Part shown: positions 8,658-18,381 of the stretch, piece after piece
Layout of the letters: the number at the start of each line of letters is the position of its first letter
How positions within the stretch are numbered: position 1 is the first letter of the stretch
Source: Paracoccaceae bacterium
Lineage (GTDB): Bacteria > Pseudomonadota > Alphaproteobacteria > Rhodobacterales > Rhodobacteraceae
Reading direction: 5' to 3'
NCBI GenBank assembly: GCA_003605175.1
Contig: QWDA01000004.1
Location: 62,001-126,000 of the forward strand
DNA length: 64,000 nucleotides
The notes under the pieces: model-generated
The model's input: the letters and a program-made list of their open reading frames with translations, nothing else
Databases searched by the model: none
What the model was told of the DNA's origin: nothing
Translations under genes and position numbers: made by a program

Positions 8658-9461
8658 TCAGCCCTCGGGCGCGACCAGTTCGACCCCCGGCGCCAGCGCC
8701 AGGAAGAACGGGTTCTCGAAGCCGGGCTTGCCATAGGACAGCGGCGTGTGGTCGTCGAAGCGCAGCACCTTGCCGCCGGCGCCCGCCAGCACCGCATGGC
8801 CCGCCGCGGTGTCCCATTCCATGGTGCGGCCGAGCCGCGGATAGAAATCCGCCTCGCCTGCCGCCACCAGGCAGAACTTGAGCGAGGAGCCCGCGCTCTT
8901 GAAATCGCCCACGCTGTAGCGGCCGATATAGGCATCGGTCGCCGCGTCGCGATGCGATTTCGAGGCAACGACACCCAGCGCGCCATTGTCCGGAACGGTC
9001 ACCGAGAGCGGCCGCACCGCCCCCGGCACGGCGGCGTCGAACGGCCCCTCCTCCTCGACGGTGCGGCCCTCGGCATCGGTCATGAACAGGCGCTTTTTCG
9101 CCGGCGCATAGACCACACCGCGGATCGGAACCCCGTTTTCGACATAGGCGATGTTCACCGTGAAGTCGCCACGGCGCTGCACGAACTCCTTCGTGCCATC
9201 CAGGGGATCGACGATCAGGAAGCTCTCGGCCCGCACCTCATGGCTCGCCGCCTGCTCCTCGGTGACCAGAGCCACATCGGGGAAAGCCTCGCGCAAGCCC
9301 TTGGAAATCAACGCATCCGCCGCCTCGTCCGCCGCCGTCACCGGGCTTTCGTCGGCCTTGGCGCGCACCGCGAAATCCTCTGTGCCGTAGATCTCGAGAA
9401 TCGCTTCCCCGGCCTCGATGGCGAGGCGCCGCATCTCGCGCGCCAGACGGTCGAACTCCAT
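8658..9461 (-). CDS. cysQ: 3'(2'),5'-bisphosphate nucleotidase CysQ
   Basis: 267 residues from the ATG at 9461, chosen over a GTG three codons upstream because GGAG is spaced 8 bp before this ATG. It is an inositol-monophosphatase-fold enzyme: the metal motif DPLDGT is at 85-90 with EE at 68-69, and the second motif EWDTAAGHAV at 215-224. CysQ removes the 3' phosphate of PAP, the by-product of sulfate assimilation and sulfation. It is separated from galU by 196 bp and is divergent from the ABC permease. Confidence 0.9.
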   Translation of the reverse strand: MEFDRLAREMRRLAIEAGEAILEIYGTEDFAVRAKADESPVTAADEAADALISKGLREAFPDVALVTEEQAASHEVRAESFLIVDPLDGTKEFVQRRGDFTVNIAYVENGVPIRGVVYAPAKKRLFMTDAEGRTVEEEGPFDAAVPGAVRPLSVTVPDNGALGVVASKSHRDAATDAYIGRYSVGDFKSAGSSLKFCLVAAGEADFYPRLGRTMEWDTAAGHAVLAGAGGKVLRFDDHTPLSYGKPGFENPFFLALAPGVELVAPEG

Positions 9462-9571
9462 GAACCTCACTCCACTTCAAAATGCCGCATTCGGGCGTTA
9501 TGATCGCCGATGCATAAAACGGCAAGAACTCTGCCCCATTCTGGCGGCGGACGCGACCCGAGGCAGGAAGC

Positions 9572-10390
9572 ATGTTCCAGACCCAGACCGACATGGGCCT
9601 GATCGGCGCGGCCGGACGGCTGTCCGGCCTGATCTATCACAACACGGTCCGTACCGTGCGCAAGTCGCATGGCAATGCGCTGATGGCGCTGGCGATCAGC
9701 ATCTTCCAGTCGATCCTGATGGTGGCGGTCTTCTACGCGATGTTCCAGCTTCTGGGCATGCGCCGCGCGGCGATTCGCGGGGATTACATGCTCTACATCA
9801 TGTCGGGCGTGTTCATGTTCATGACCCATGTGAAGACGCTGGGCGCCGTGGTCGGCTCCGAAGGGCCGACCTCGCCGATGATGAACCACCTGCCGATGAC
9901 CACCACCGTCTCGGTCGCCGCCGCCGCGCTGGGCGCGCTCTACATCCAGATCCTGTCGCTCGTGGTGATCCTCTTCGCCTACAACGCCTACAGCCCGATC
10001 GAGATCTACCAGCCGCTGCCGGCCTTCGGCATGGTGCTGATGGCCTGGTTCTCGGGCCTCGCGGTCGGCATGGTCCTCCTGGCGGCCAAGCCCTGGGCGC
10101 CGGGCTTCGTCGGCATCGCGGGGCAGATCTGGCAGCGGGTGAACATGTTCGCTTCGGGCAAGATGTTCGTGGCCAACACGCTGCCGGCAAAGCTCCTGAT
10201 CATGTTCTCCTGGAACCCGCTCTTTCACATCATCGACCAGGGGCGCGGCTTCATCTTCATCAACTACAACCCGCATTTCAGCTCGATCGCCTACCCGTTC
10301 TACGTCTCGCTGGCGCTGCTCGCGCTCGGGCTGATCGGCGAATCCTACACGAGGCGCAACGCCTCGCTGAGCTGGAACGCGAAACGCTAG
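9572..10390 (+). CDS. ABC-2 type (KpsM-like) polysaccharide export permease
   Basis: 272 residues with six hydrophobic segments, typical for the ABC-2 exporter membrane subunit: about 36-58, 70-90, 108-130, 145-165, 195-212 and 235-255. The region GVFMFMTHVKTLG...GPTSPMMNH and the late WNPLFHIIDQGRGFIF stretch resemble KpsM/Wzm-type permeases. No ATPase partner is next to it. Given the glycosyltransferase cluster on the other side of cysQ, export of a capsule-like glycan is likely. Whether it works with a distant KpsT-like ATPase cannot be seen here. Confidence 0.75.
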   Translation: MFQTQTDMGLIGAAGRLSGLIYHNTVRTVRKSHGNALMALAISIFQSILMVAVFYAMFQLLGMRRAAIRGDYMLYIMSGVFMFMTHVKTLGAVVGSEGPTSPMMNHLPMTTTVSVAAAALGALYIQILSLVVILFAYNAYSPIEIYQPLPAFGMVLMAWFSGLAVGMVLLAAKPWAPGFVGIAGQIWQRVNMFASGKMFVANTLPAKLLIMFSWNPLFHIIDQGRGFIFINYNPHFSSIAYPFYVSLALLALGLIGESYTRRNASLSWNAKR

Positions 10391-10412
10391 GCCGGATCAG
10401 GCTCCACCGAAC

Positions 10413-10500
10413 CGCCCCTGCGCGTCCCGCGCGTTCGCGGCTTGAACGCGCCACCGGCGCCTTCATCGGCTGCGCCGAGCCGCCGCTCACTCTTTGGGTC
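10413..10500. repeat. Single inverted copy of the variable-stem hairpin repeat
   Basis: This segment is the reverse complement of the unit repeated at 16.1-16.36 kb. The stem is GAACGCGCC (10444-10452), loop ACC, GGCGCCTTC (10456-10464), with 8 of 9 positions paired. Its flanks, GCGCGTTCGCGGCTT before and ATCGGCTGCGCCGAGCCG after, match the conserved flanks of the tandem copies. It lies between the permease gene and a minus-strand gene. Confidence 0.75.
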
Positions 10501-10533
10501 GGGAAATCCCGGGGGTGAGGGGCGGCAGCGCCG

Positions 10534-10550
10534 AGGGGGCAGAGCCCCCT
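10534..10550. terminator. GGGGGC/GCCCCC hairpin downstream of the unknown minus-strand gene
   Basis: AGGGGGC (10534-10540), loop AGA, GCCCCCT (10544-10550): a perfect 7-bp stem with a 3-nt loop, 25 bp beyond the stop of the gene at 10575-11189. A near-identical hairpin lies beyond pcaB at 16969-16989, so it is a repeated 3'-end element. Confidence 0.5.
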
Positions 10551-10574
10551 GACCCCGCTCCCGTGTCCCCGCGC

Positions 10575-11189
10575 CTACGCCTCCCCCCGCGCGCTCGCGA
10601 TCTCCGCATCCGAGAGCTTCTGCGCGACCATCCGCCGGAGCATCAGGAGCGAGGTCTGGTAGGTCTCCTCGAGAAACCCGGTCGAGCGGATCAGCACCCG
10701 CTTCTGGTCCGCGTTGATCCGCTCGTCGATCCGCCGCTCCAGGAGCTTGCCGTAGCGCAGATCCTCGATCAGCTTCTCCGTGGTCTTCGGCGACATCGCG
10801 TCGATCAACAGATGCCCGAACTCGTAGATCGCGAAAACCGGCTCTTCCAGCGCGCGGATCGAATCCAGCATCTTCGCCCGGCGGTCGGGCCGGATGATCG
10901 CCTTGCGGAACTCGCTCACGCTGCGGGCGAAATCGGGCTGCGCGATCTGCGCCTCGAGCTTCGCGTTGTGGGAGTCGATGAAGCCCGAGATCATCTCCGC
11001 GTTGGTGCAGTCGAGCGCCTTGAGGAAGAACAGGAACTGGGTGAACTGCAAGAGGTAGTCATGCCCGTTCGCGCCGGCGATGGTCGGGAATTCGTCCAGC
11101 GGCGCGGTCTCCCGCAGCCGGGTCCGGATCGTCTCGAAAAACCAGTTCTCAGCCTGAAGCGACGCCTCGACCGTCTCGAAAGCGAGCAT
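10575..11189 (-). CDS. Unknown conserved-looking cytoplasmic protein
   Basis: 204 residues from the ATG at 11189. The frame is open to 11282, but the extra residues are low-complexity and no ribosome-binding site favours a longer form. The protein looks soluble and almost fully helical, with alternating charged and leucine positions (IRTRLRETAPLDEF, LEERRIDERINADQKR). It has no signal peptide or membrane segment. I do not recognise a family. It is co-directional with the small exported protein upstream, about 110 bp apart. Confidence 0.6.
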   Translation of the reverse strand: MLAFETVEASLQAENWFFETIRTRLRETAPLDEFPTIAGANGHDYLLQFTQFLFFLKALDCTNAEMISGFIDSHNAKLEAQIAQPDFARSVSEFRKAIIRPDRRAKMLDSIRALEEPVFAIYEFGHLLIDAMSPKTTEKLIEDLRYGKLLERRIDERINADQKRVLIRSTGFLEETYQTSLLMLRRMVAQKLSDAEIASARGEA

Positions 11190-11298
11190 GATTCTCGACA
11201 ACGACGTTTCTGCCAAGATCCCCGACCTGTCCGACCTGCAAGCCGGCGAACAGTCCCGGGCTTGCCCGCTCCTGTCAAGCATCGGCGCGCGGCAGGGC

Positions 11299-11607
11299 TC
11301 AGTTCGCGGTCGTCGTCGTGCCGGCGAGGCCGCCCGCCCCCTTGATCCGCTTGATCAGTTCGAGCGTCTTGCGCGGATCGGCCCGGTAGGCCCGGTCGAT
11401 CAGCTCGATCCCGGTCTCCTCGGGCAGTTCCTCGCCATCGGGCGGGGTCCAGCCCCGGGTCGCGCCCGGATCCTTGGCGGTCTCCTGCAGCATTCCGCAA
11501 TAGTACTGCGTCAGGAACGTGCTCTCCAGGCCGAGTTCGCTGCACTCGTCCGCCCGGGCGCCCGACGCGGCGGCCAGCAATACAACAACAAGAGCGACAC
11601 GGTTCAT
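11299..11607 (-). CDS. Small exported protein of unknown function
   Basis: 102 residues from the ATG at 11607, preceded by a strong GGGAGG ribosome-binding site; the frame continues upstream without a credible start. Residues 1-19 form a signal peptide (MNRVALVVVLLAAASGARA). The mature protein of about 83 residues has two cysteines (ECSELG, YYCGMLQ) that could form a disulfide. It ends in a lysine-rich helix followed by AGTTTTAN. No family recognised. A periplasmic location is inferred from the signal peptide. Confidence 0.65.
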   Translation of the reverse strand: MNRVALVVVLLAAASGARADECSELGLESTFLTQYYCGMLQETAKDPGATRGWTPPDGEELPEETGIELIDRAYRADPRKTLELIKRIKGAGGLAGTTTTAN

Positions 11608-12158
11608 GCGACCTCCCGACACTGCCTCATAGGAAACGCTAGCAGAACAGATACCCCGCACACACCTCTCTTTCGCCCGTGTCGTACGAAAAACGACACC
11701 CCCCGCCCGCCGACCGTTTCCGGATAGGTAGGGTCCAGACAAGGGGGAAACGACCGATGACGATCGAGACAGATAGTGCAGACCCGGTGCTCCCTGCCAC
11801 TGCCATTTCTGCTCCCGCCGCCGGTCGCAACCGCGGTCTTCGGCAGTTTCGCCGAGTTTCGCCCGGTCAAGTCCCGGCCGGGCCGTTTTCCGAGTACGCG
11901 CCGTCCCGCAACCTCCCTGCGGGCCGGCGCAGCGTTTTCGCACAAGGTAGCAAGTATCCGTCGCCGCATTTCCCGGCGACATGTTCAGGTTCAACCCGTT
12001 ACCCCTGCCCAGCCCTTTGATGTGTGATCGGACGATTTCGAGTATCTTGGGCAGCCTGACGCGAGCGCCTCGTGCGCTCGCGTCTTGGTTTCGCCGCCCG
12101 GCCCCACGCGCGGCATGAACGCCCTTGTCAGGTTGAGGGTGCGACAGGCCCCGGCACC
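11608..12158. other. 551-bp gap between the small exported protein and alkB
   Basis: No convincing gene. It contains an inverted repeat GTGTCGT (11679-11685) / ACGACAC (11693-11699). It also has an 87-codon frame on the plus strand from 11757 with AAGGGGG upstream but no family character, and a strong plus-strand terminator-like hairpin at 12058-12090. The hairpin implies a plus-strand transcript, possibly a small RNA, that ends here. Confidence 0.5.
12058..12090 (+). terminator. Orphan intrinsic terminator
   Basis: Perfect 10-bp stem GACGCGAGCG (12058-12067) / CGCTCGCGTC (12075-12084) with a 7-nt loop, followed by TTGGTTT. The T-rich side is on the plus strand, yet no plus-strand gene precedes it. 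It could mark the end of an unannotated RNA. Confidence 0.6.
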
Positions 12159-12770
12159 TCAGGTCACCACCCTCAGCGTCAGGTTGATCCGCCCGCCGCC
12201 ATCGAGCAGCGTAGACGAGCCGAAGCGGATGCGGTCGATGCCGTGATGGGCCAGCCGCGCTGCCCCGGCGAGCATCAGCACATCGCCCGAAGAGAGCCAG
12301 AGGCTTTGCGTCCTCCCGCCGCGCTCGGTCCCGCCGATCCGGAACAGCGCGTCGTCGCCCAGCGAGATCGACAGGACCGGCTCGGAGAAATCCGCCTCGT
12401 CGCGGTCCTGGTGCAGCCCCATCCGCGCGCCCTCGCGATAGAAATTCACCAGGCAGCACTCCGGCAGACGCGCCGAGCCCGACAATTCCCGCCACACCGC
12501 GAGCACGCTCTCGGGGATCGGCGGCCAGTCCACACCCGACGGGTGCCGCGCCTCGTAGTGGTAGCCCCGCCGGTCCGACACCCAGCCGAACCGCCCCGCC
12601 GAGGTCATCGCCACCGACATCTTCTTCCCCCGGCGCGTCTCGGGCGAGAACAGCGGTGCCGCGCGCACCACCTCGCGCAGATCCGCCACCATCGTCCGCT
12701 GCGCCCCGGGGCCGAGATGCCCGAGATGGACGACTGCCCCGCCAAGCACCGTCTCACCCCCGTCCTGCAT
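12159..12770 (-). CDS. alkB: AlkB-like DNA/RNA oxidative demethylase
   Basis: 203 residues from the ATG at 12770, close to E. coli AlkB (216). Fe(II)/2-oxoglutarate dioxygenase motifs are present: the metal pair HQD in GLHQDRDE, a distal histidine in LAHHGIDR, and the 2-oxoglutarate arginine in RINLTLR at the C-terminus. The substrate-side motifs [13 protein letters not shown] and [13 protein letters not shown] are also present. The enzyme repairs 1-methyladenine and 3-methylcytosine by oxidation. It is divergent from dnaK, with 184 bp between starts. No Ada partner is adjacent. Confidence 0.92.
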   Translation of the reverse strand: MQDGGETVLGGAVVHLGHLGPGAQRTMVADLREVVRAAPLFSPETRRGKKMSVAMTSAGRFGWVSDRRGYHYEARHPSGVDWPPIPESVLAVWRELSGSARLPECCLVNFYREGARMGLHQDRDEADFSEPVLSISLGDDALFRIGGTERGGRTQSLWLSSGDVLMLAGAARLAHHGIDRIRFGSSTLLDGGGRINLTLRVVT

Positions 12771-12814
12771 CGCAAAAGACTCGCTTTTTTGGCTTTTCGG
12801 GAGGCATTCACGCG

Positions 12815-12844
12815 CTTGCAGCCCTCCGGACCCCTCCCTATATA
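12815..12844 (+). promoter_or_regulatory. Sigma-32-type heat-shock promoter for dnaK
   Basis: CTTGCA at 12815-12820 and CCTATATA at 12837-12844 are separated by the spacing expected for alphaproteobacterial RpoH promoters (CTTG, 17-18 bp, CYTATNT). The transcript would begin about 100 bp upstream of the dnaK start. Confidence 0.65.
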
Positions 12845-12954
12845 CCGGCAGAACCCGGCCGGGCACCCCAACCGGCCGCAATTCTGGGATCGGAGGGCGG
12901 TGCCGCTCACGGGCCGCTTTCCAGAACATCGCCGAAGGAAGAGGACAACAGAGC

Positions 12955-14874
<1,920 letters not shown>

Positions 14875-14895
14875 GGCGTTGGATCCCGAATGCAA

Positions 14896-14921
14896 GGCCG
14901 GCCTGTTCCAGCGGGCCGGCC
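14896..14921 (+). promoter_or_regulatory. Intercistronic hairpin between dnaK and dnaJ
   Basis: GGCCGGCC (14896-14903) and GGCCGGCC (14914-14921) form an 8-bp stem with a 10-nt loop. There is no U-tract. It could be a partial terminator or processing barrier that sets the dnaK to dnaJ ratio, as seen in other dnaKJ operons. Confidence 0.45.
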
Positions 14922-14947
14922 CTCGCGTTCAAGGAGGATGATGGCTG

Positions 14948-16102
14948 ATGGCCAAGCGTGACTATTACGACGTCCTCGGGGTCGCGAAGGGTGCGGATGG
15001 CGACGAGATCAAGAAGGCCTATCGCAAGAAGGCGAAGGAGCTTCATCCCGACCGCAATTCCGGCAATCCCGACGCCGAGTCGCAGTTCAAGGAAGTGAAC
15101 GAGGCCTATGACGTCCTGAAGGACGCCGACAAGAAGGCCGCCTATGACCGGTTCGGCCACGCCGCCTTCGAGGGCGGCATGGGCGGCGGCGGGCGCCCCG
15201 GCGGCGGCGGCTACCAGGGCGGCGATTTCGCCTCCGCCTTCTCCGACGTCTTCGACGACCTGTTCGGCGATTTCATGGGCCAGCGCGGCGGCGGCGCCGG
15301 GCGGCAGCGCGCCACCCGCGGCTCGGACCTGCGCTACAATCTCCGCATCACCCTGGAAGAGGCCTATTCCGGCCTGCAGAAGACGATCAACGTCCCCACC
15401 GCAGTGACCTGCGGCACCTGCAGCGGCTCCGGCTCGGAGGGCGGCACCGAGCCCGCCACCTGCGAGACCTGCCGCGGCATGGGCAAGGTCCGCGCCCAGC
15501 AGGGCTTCTTCACCGTCGAACGCACCTGCCCGCATTGCTCGGGCCTCGGCCAGATCATCAAGAACCCCTGCAAGGCCTGCGCCGGCGCCGGCCGCGTGCA
15601 GAAGGAGCGGTCGCTCTCGGTGAACATCCCCATGGGCGTCGAGACCGGCACGAGGATCCGCCTCGCCGGCGAGGGCGAAGCCGGGCTCCGCGGCGGCCCG
15701 CCGGGCGATCTCTACATCTTCATCGAGGTGAGGGAGCACGCGCTGTTCCAGCGCGACGGCACCAACCTGTTCTGCCGCGTGCCGGTCTCGATGACCGCCG
15801 CCGCGCTGGGCGGCGATATCGAGGTGCCGACGATCGACGGCGGCCGCAGCCGGGTCAAGGTTCCCGCCGGCAGCCAGTCGGGCAAGCAGATGCGCCTCCG
15901 CGGCAAGGGCATGCCGGCACTCCGCGGCGGCGGCTCGGGCGACATGTTCCTCGAACTCGCCGTCGAGACCCCGGTCAACCTCTCGTCGCGCCAGAAGGAA
16001 CTCCTGCGCGAGTTCGAGGAAGCCTCGAAATCCGACACCAACCCGGAATCCTCGAGCTTCTTCTCCGCCGTCAAGGGCTTCTGGGATTCGATGAAGGGGT
16101 GA
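14948..16102 (+). CDS. dnaJ: Co-chaperone DnaJ (Hsp40)
   Basis: 384 residues with a classical type I layout. The J domain is at 1-70 with HPD in KELHPDRN. A Gly-rich region follows at about 75-125. The zinc domain has four CxxCxGxG-type repeats ([32 protein letters not shown]) at about 150-220, then the C-terminal substrate domains. It stimulates the DnaK ATPase and delivers substrates. The ATG at 14948 follows AAGGAGG at a good distance. Confidence 0.99.
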   Translation: MAKRDYYDVLGVAKGADGDEIKKAYRKKAKELHPDRNSGNPDAESQFKEVNEAYDVLKDADKKAAYDRFGHAAFEGGMGGGGRPGGGGYQGGDFASAFSDVFDDLFGDFMGQRGGGAGRQRATRGSDLRYNLRITLEEAYSGLQKTINVPTAVTCGTCSGSGSEGGTEPATCETCRGMGKVRAQQGFFTVERTCPHCSGLGQIIKNPCKACAGAGRVQKERSLSVNIPMGVETGTRIRLAGEGEAGLRGGPPGDLYIFIEVREHALFQRDGTNLFCRVPVSMTAAALGGDIEVPTIDGGRSRVKVPAGSQSGKQMRLRGKGMPALRGGGSGDMFLELAVETPVNLSSRQKELLREFEEASKSDTNPESSSFFSAVKGFWDSMKG

Positions 16103-16110
16103 GCAGCGAT

Positions 16111-16372
16111 TCGGCGCAGCCGATGAAGGCTCCAGTGGAGCCTTCAAGCTGCGAACGCGCGAAGCGCCGGGAGGGCCCCGGCCCGGCGCAGCCGGCGAAA
16201 CGTCCAGTGGACGTTTCGAGGGGCGAACGCGCGAAGCGCAGGAAAGGCGGCGGCTCGGCGAAGCCGATGAAGGCTCCGGTGGAGCCTTCAAGCTGCGAAC
16301 GCGCGGAGCGCCGGGAAAGCCCCGGTCCAGCAGAACCGTCCGGTGGACGGCTCTCAGCGCCGAACGCCCCAC
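16111..16372. repeat. Four tandem copies of a variable-stem hairpin repeat
   Basis: Units begin near 16111, 16181, 16251 and about 16315, roughly 70 bp each. Conserved flanks (GGCGCAGCCGAT..., then CAAGCTGCGAACGCGCGAAGCGC) surround a 9-bp stem with a 3-nt loop. The stems are GAAGGCTCC/GGAGCCTTC (16125-16145), GAAACGTCC/GGACGTTTC (16197-16217), GAAGGCTCC/GGAGCCTTC (16269-16289) and GAACCGTCC/GGACGGCTC (16333-16353, one mismatch). Differences between units are compensated on both arms. The array directly follows the dnaJ stop and may act as its 3' structure. Confidence 0.85.
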
Positions 16373-17027
16373 CGCAAGATGGCCCCAGACCTGCCCAATC
16401 CTTGGGCACATTCCCGCGCCAATTCGGGAAACCAGACCCTGAACCGGGCCAAATCCCGGCCGCGTTAACCTTTCGTTGACCACGTTCGGCGAAATTCTGC
16501 CCATGGCACGCCGCGCCCCGCACTTCTCCGAATCCTCCTCTCCGACGTTGTTCGGCGCCGCTCCCCTGATGGCGCCCGCGCGGCCGGAGAAGTTGACCTC
16601 CCCGATCCGCGATCTCCGGCCGAGGCTCCGGGCGCGTTCAGGGGAGAGGGGCGCGGCGGCCATACCGGAGTTCCGGGCGGTCCGCCGCCGGAGCCGCAGG
16701 ATTTCAGAAGCCGCGACCGATCTGCAGTCGCGCACCCACGCCATCCCCAAGCCGGTGTTTTTCGGCTGGCAGGCACCTGTCGACCATTGCCGGAGTGCAT
16801 CGGCGCACAGGGAAACCGAGCAGTAGTTCCTGGTCCTGTTCCTCGATCGCAAACCGATTGCGGGCGGGGAACAGGCGAAGGGCACCGCGACAACTGCCCC
16901 TCGCCACCCCGGGAGAATGAGCCCCCGCCTGGCCCCCTTCATCTGGTCAAAAGTGCTCCGGGGGAGCGCGAGGGGGCAAAGCCCCCTCGCCCACCGCGAT
17001 GCCGAAGGCAGCGCAAACTCAGGAAAT
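16373..17027. other. Non-coding stretch between the dnaJ repeat array and the pcaB terminators
   Basis: About 650 bp with no gene I can support on either strand; open frames here are proline/arginine-rich and lack family character. It contains TTAA-N7-TTGA at 16465-16479, which resembles a CtrA box with one change, and the GGGGGC hairpin at 16969-16989. It may hold decayed coding sequence. Confidence 0.5.
16969..16989 (-). terminator. GGGGGC-type hairpin beyond pcaB
   Basis: CGAGGGGGC (16969-16977), loop AAA, GCCCCCTCG (16981-16989): a perfect 9-bp stem. It is the same kind of element as the hairpin at 10534-10550 and lies beyond the end of a minus-strand operon in both cases. Confidence 0.55.
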
Positions 17028-17046
17028 GCGCGCGTGAAACGCGCGC
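17022..17046 (-). terminator. Intrinsic terminator of the pcaB operon
   Basis: On the minus strand GCGCGCGT, loop TTC, ACGCGCGC (17028-17046) is followed by ATTTCCT. The perfect 8-bp stem with a short T-rich tail lies 9 bp past the pcaB stop. Confidence 0.65.
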
Positions 17047-17055
17047 GCCGGCACC

Positions 17056-18381
17056 TCAAACCATCCGCACTGCAGCGGCAAAGGCCCGCGCCTCCCCCGG
17101 CGCCTGCCCCATCGCCTTGCGCGGATCGAACAGCCCCGGGTCGAGATCGGGAAACTCCCGCAAGGCCAGGTCGCGCAGATGCGCGCCCGACCGCAGCGCC
17201 TCGCCCACCAGCGCCTTCACCTTCGCCTGCGCCTCGGGCCGCGGCATCCGCGCGGCCAGCGCGAAGCTCAGCGCCTCGGCGAAGATCGCCCCGGTACCGT
17301 CGTCCAGAAGTGCGGCCATCCGCTCGGGCCGCGGCGCCAGCGTCGCCGCCAGCCCTTCCGCGGCCGCCAGCGCCCGGCCGGTGCAGATCAGCATCTGCGG
17401 CAGCGTCAGCCACTCGGTGATCCACACCGCCGCGTCCCGCTGCTGCCGGTGCAGGGCCGCCGCCTGCATTACCCCGTTCAGCCCCGCCACCTGCCGCGCC
17501 AGCGCCGAGAGCAGCGAGGGCAGCACCGGGTTGGCCTTCTGCGGCATCGTCGAAGACGCGCCGGAACTGCCCGGCACCACCTCGCCAATCCCGCTCTGGG
17601 TCATCAGGATCAGGTCCTCGCCCATCTTGCCGAGCGAAGCCGCGACCTGGGTGAGCCAAGCCGCGAGCCCCGCCGGCCCGTGCCGCGTCGCATGCCGGCT
17701 GCCGCCCGGATCGGCGAGGTCGAGCGCCCGCGCGAGCCCGGCCCGCACTTCCGGCCCGGCATCGCCCATCGCCGACAGCGTCCCCGCCGCGCCGGCCAGC
17801 GACACCGCCACAACGCGCGGCTTCAAACGCGCCAGATCCTCGCGCAGGTCCAGAAGCGGCAGCCCCCAGCTCGCCACCACCGCGCCGAAACTCGTCGGCA
17901 CCGCCACCTGCCCATAGGTACGCGCCGCCATCGGCAGCTCGGCATGGGTCTCGGCCAGCGCGCCCAGCCCCGCCAGCACCGCCCCGATCCGCGCCTCGAG
18001 GATCGCCAGCGCCTGGCGCAGCCGCAAGGCGAGGCCGGTCTCCATGATGTCCTGGCTCGTCGCCCCCCAATGGGCGAAGGCGGCATGTTCCGGCGCCTGC
18101 ATCGCCTGCCGGAACGCCGCCACCAACCCCGGCACCGGCACCGCGTTCTCGCCCGTGGCGGCGGCCAGCGCGGCCGGGTCGATCTGCACCTCGAGGCTCG
18201 CCCGGTGGATCGCCAGCCCGACGGTCTCGGGGATCAGCCCCAGCTCGCCCTGCACCTTCGCCATGGCGCCCAGCGCGATCAGCATGGCGCGGATCTCGGC
18301 CGTGTCGGTGAACAGCCGGCCCAGCTCCGCATCGCCGAGGAAGTCGCGGTAAAGCGCGCTGTCGAGGGGAGTGGCGGCCAT
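17056..18381 (-). CDS. pcaB: 3-carboxy-cis,cis-muconate cycloisomerase
   Basis: 441 residues from the ATG at 18381, which overlaps the stop of the BKACE gene by one base. It belongs to the fumarase/aspartase/adenylosuccinate lyase superfamily: HWGATSQDIMET at 104-115 and the signature GSSGASSTMPQKANP at 271-285. The combination fits PcaB, which converts 3-carboxymuconate to 4-carboxymuconolactone in the protocatechuate branch of the beta-ketoadipate pathway. pcaC, pcaG and pcaH are not in the window. It is the last gene of a seven-gene operon. A related lyase acting on another substrate cannot be excluded. Confidence 0.82.
   Translation of the reverse strand: MAATPLDSALYRDFLGDAELGRLFTDTAEIRAMLIALGAMAKVQGELGLIPETVGLAIHRASLEVQIDPAALAAATGENAVPVPGLVAAFRQAMQAPEHAAFAHWGATSQDIMETGLALRLRQALAILEARIGAVLAGLGALAETHAELPMAARTYGQVAVPTSFGAVVASWGLPLLDLREDLARLKPRVVAVSLAGAAGTLSAMGDAGPEVRAGLARALDLADPGGSRHATRHGPAGLAAWLTQVAASLGKMGEDLILMTQSGIGEVVPGSSGASSTMPQKANPVLPSLLSALARQVAGLNGVMQAAALHRQQRDAAVWITEWLTLPQMLICTGRALAAAEGLAATLAPRPERMAALLDDGTGAIFAEALSFALAARMPRPEAQAKVKALVGEALRSGAHLRDLALREFPDLDPGLFDPRKAMGQAPGEARAFAAAVRMV

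Noticed and set aside
11757-12020. Possible 87-residue protein with AAGGGGG upstream
   Set aside because: Composition is random (proline, arginine, serine-rich), with no conserved features; only the terminator after it keeps the possibility of a transcript open.
16476-16826. Possible 116-codon gene after the repeat array
   Set aside because: TTG start without a ribosome-binding site, arginine/proline-rich product and an equally long frame on the other strand.
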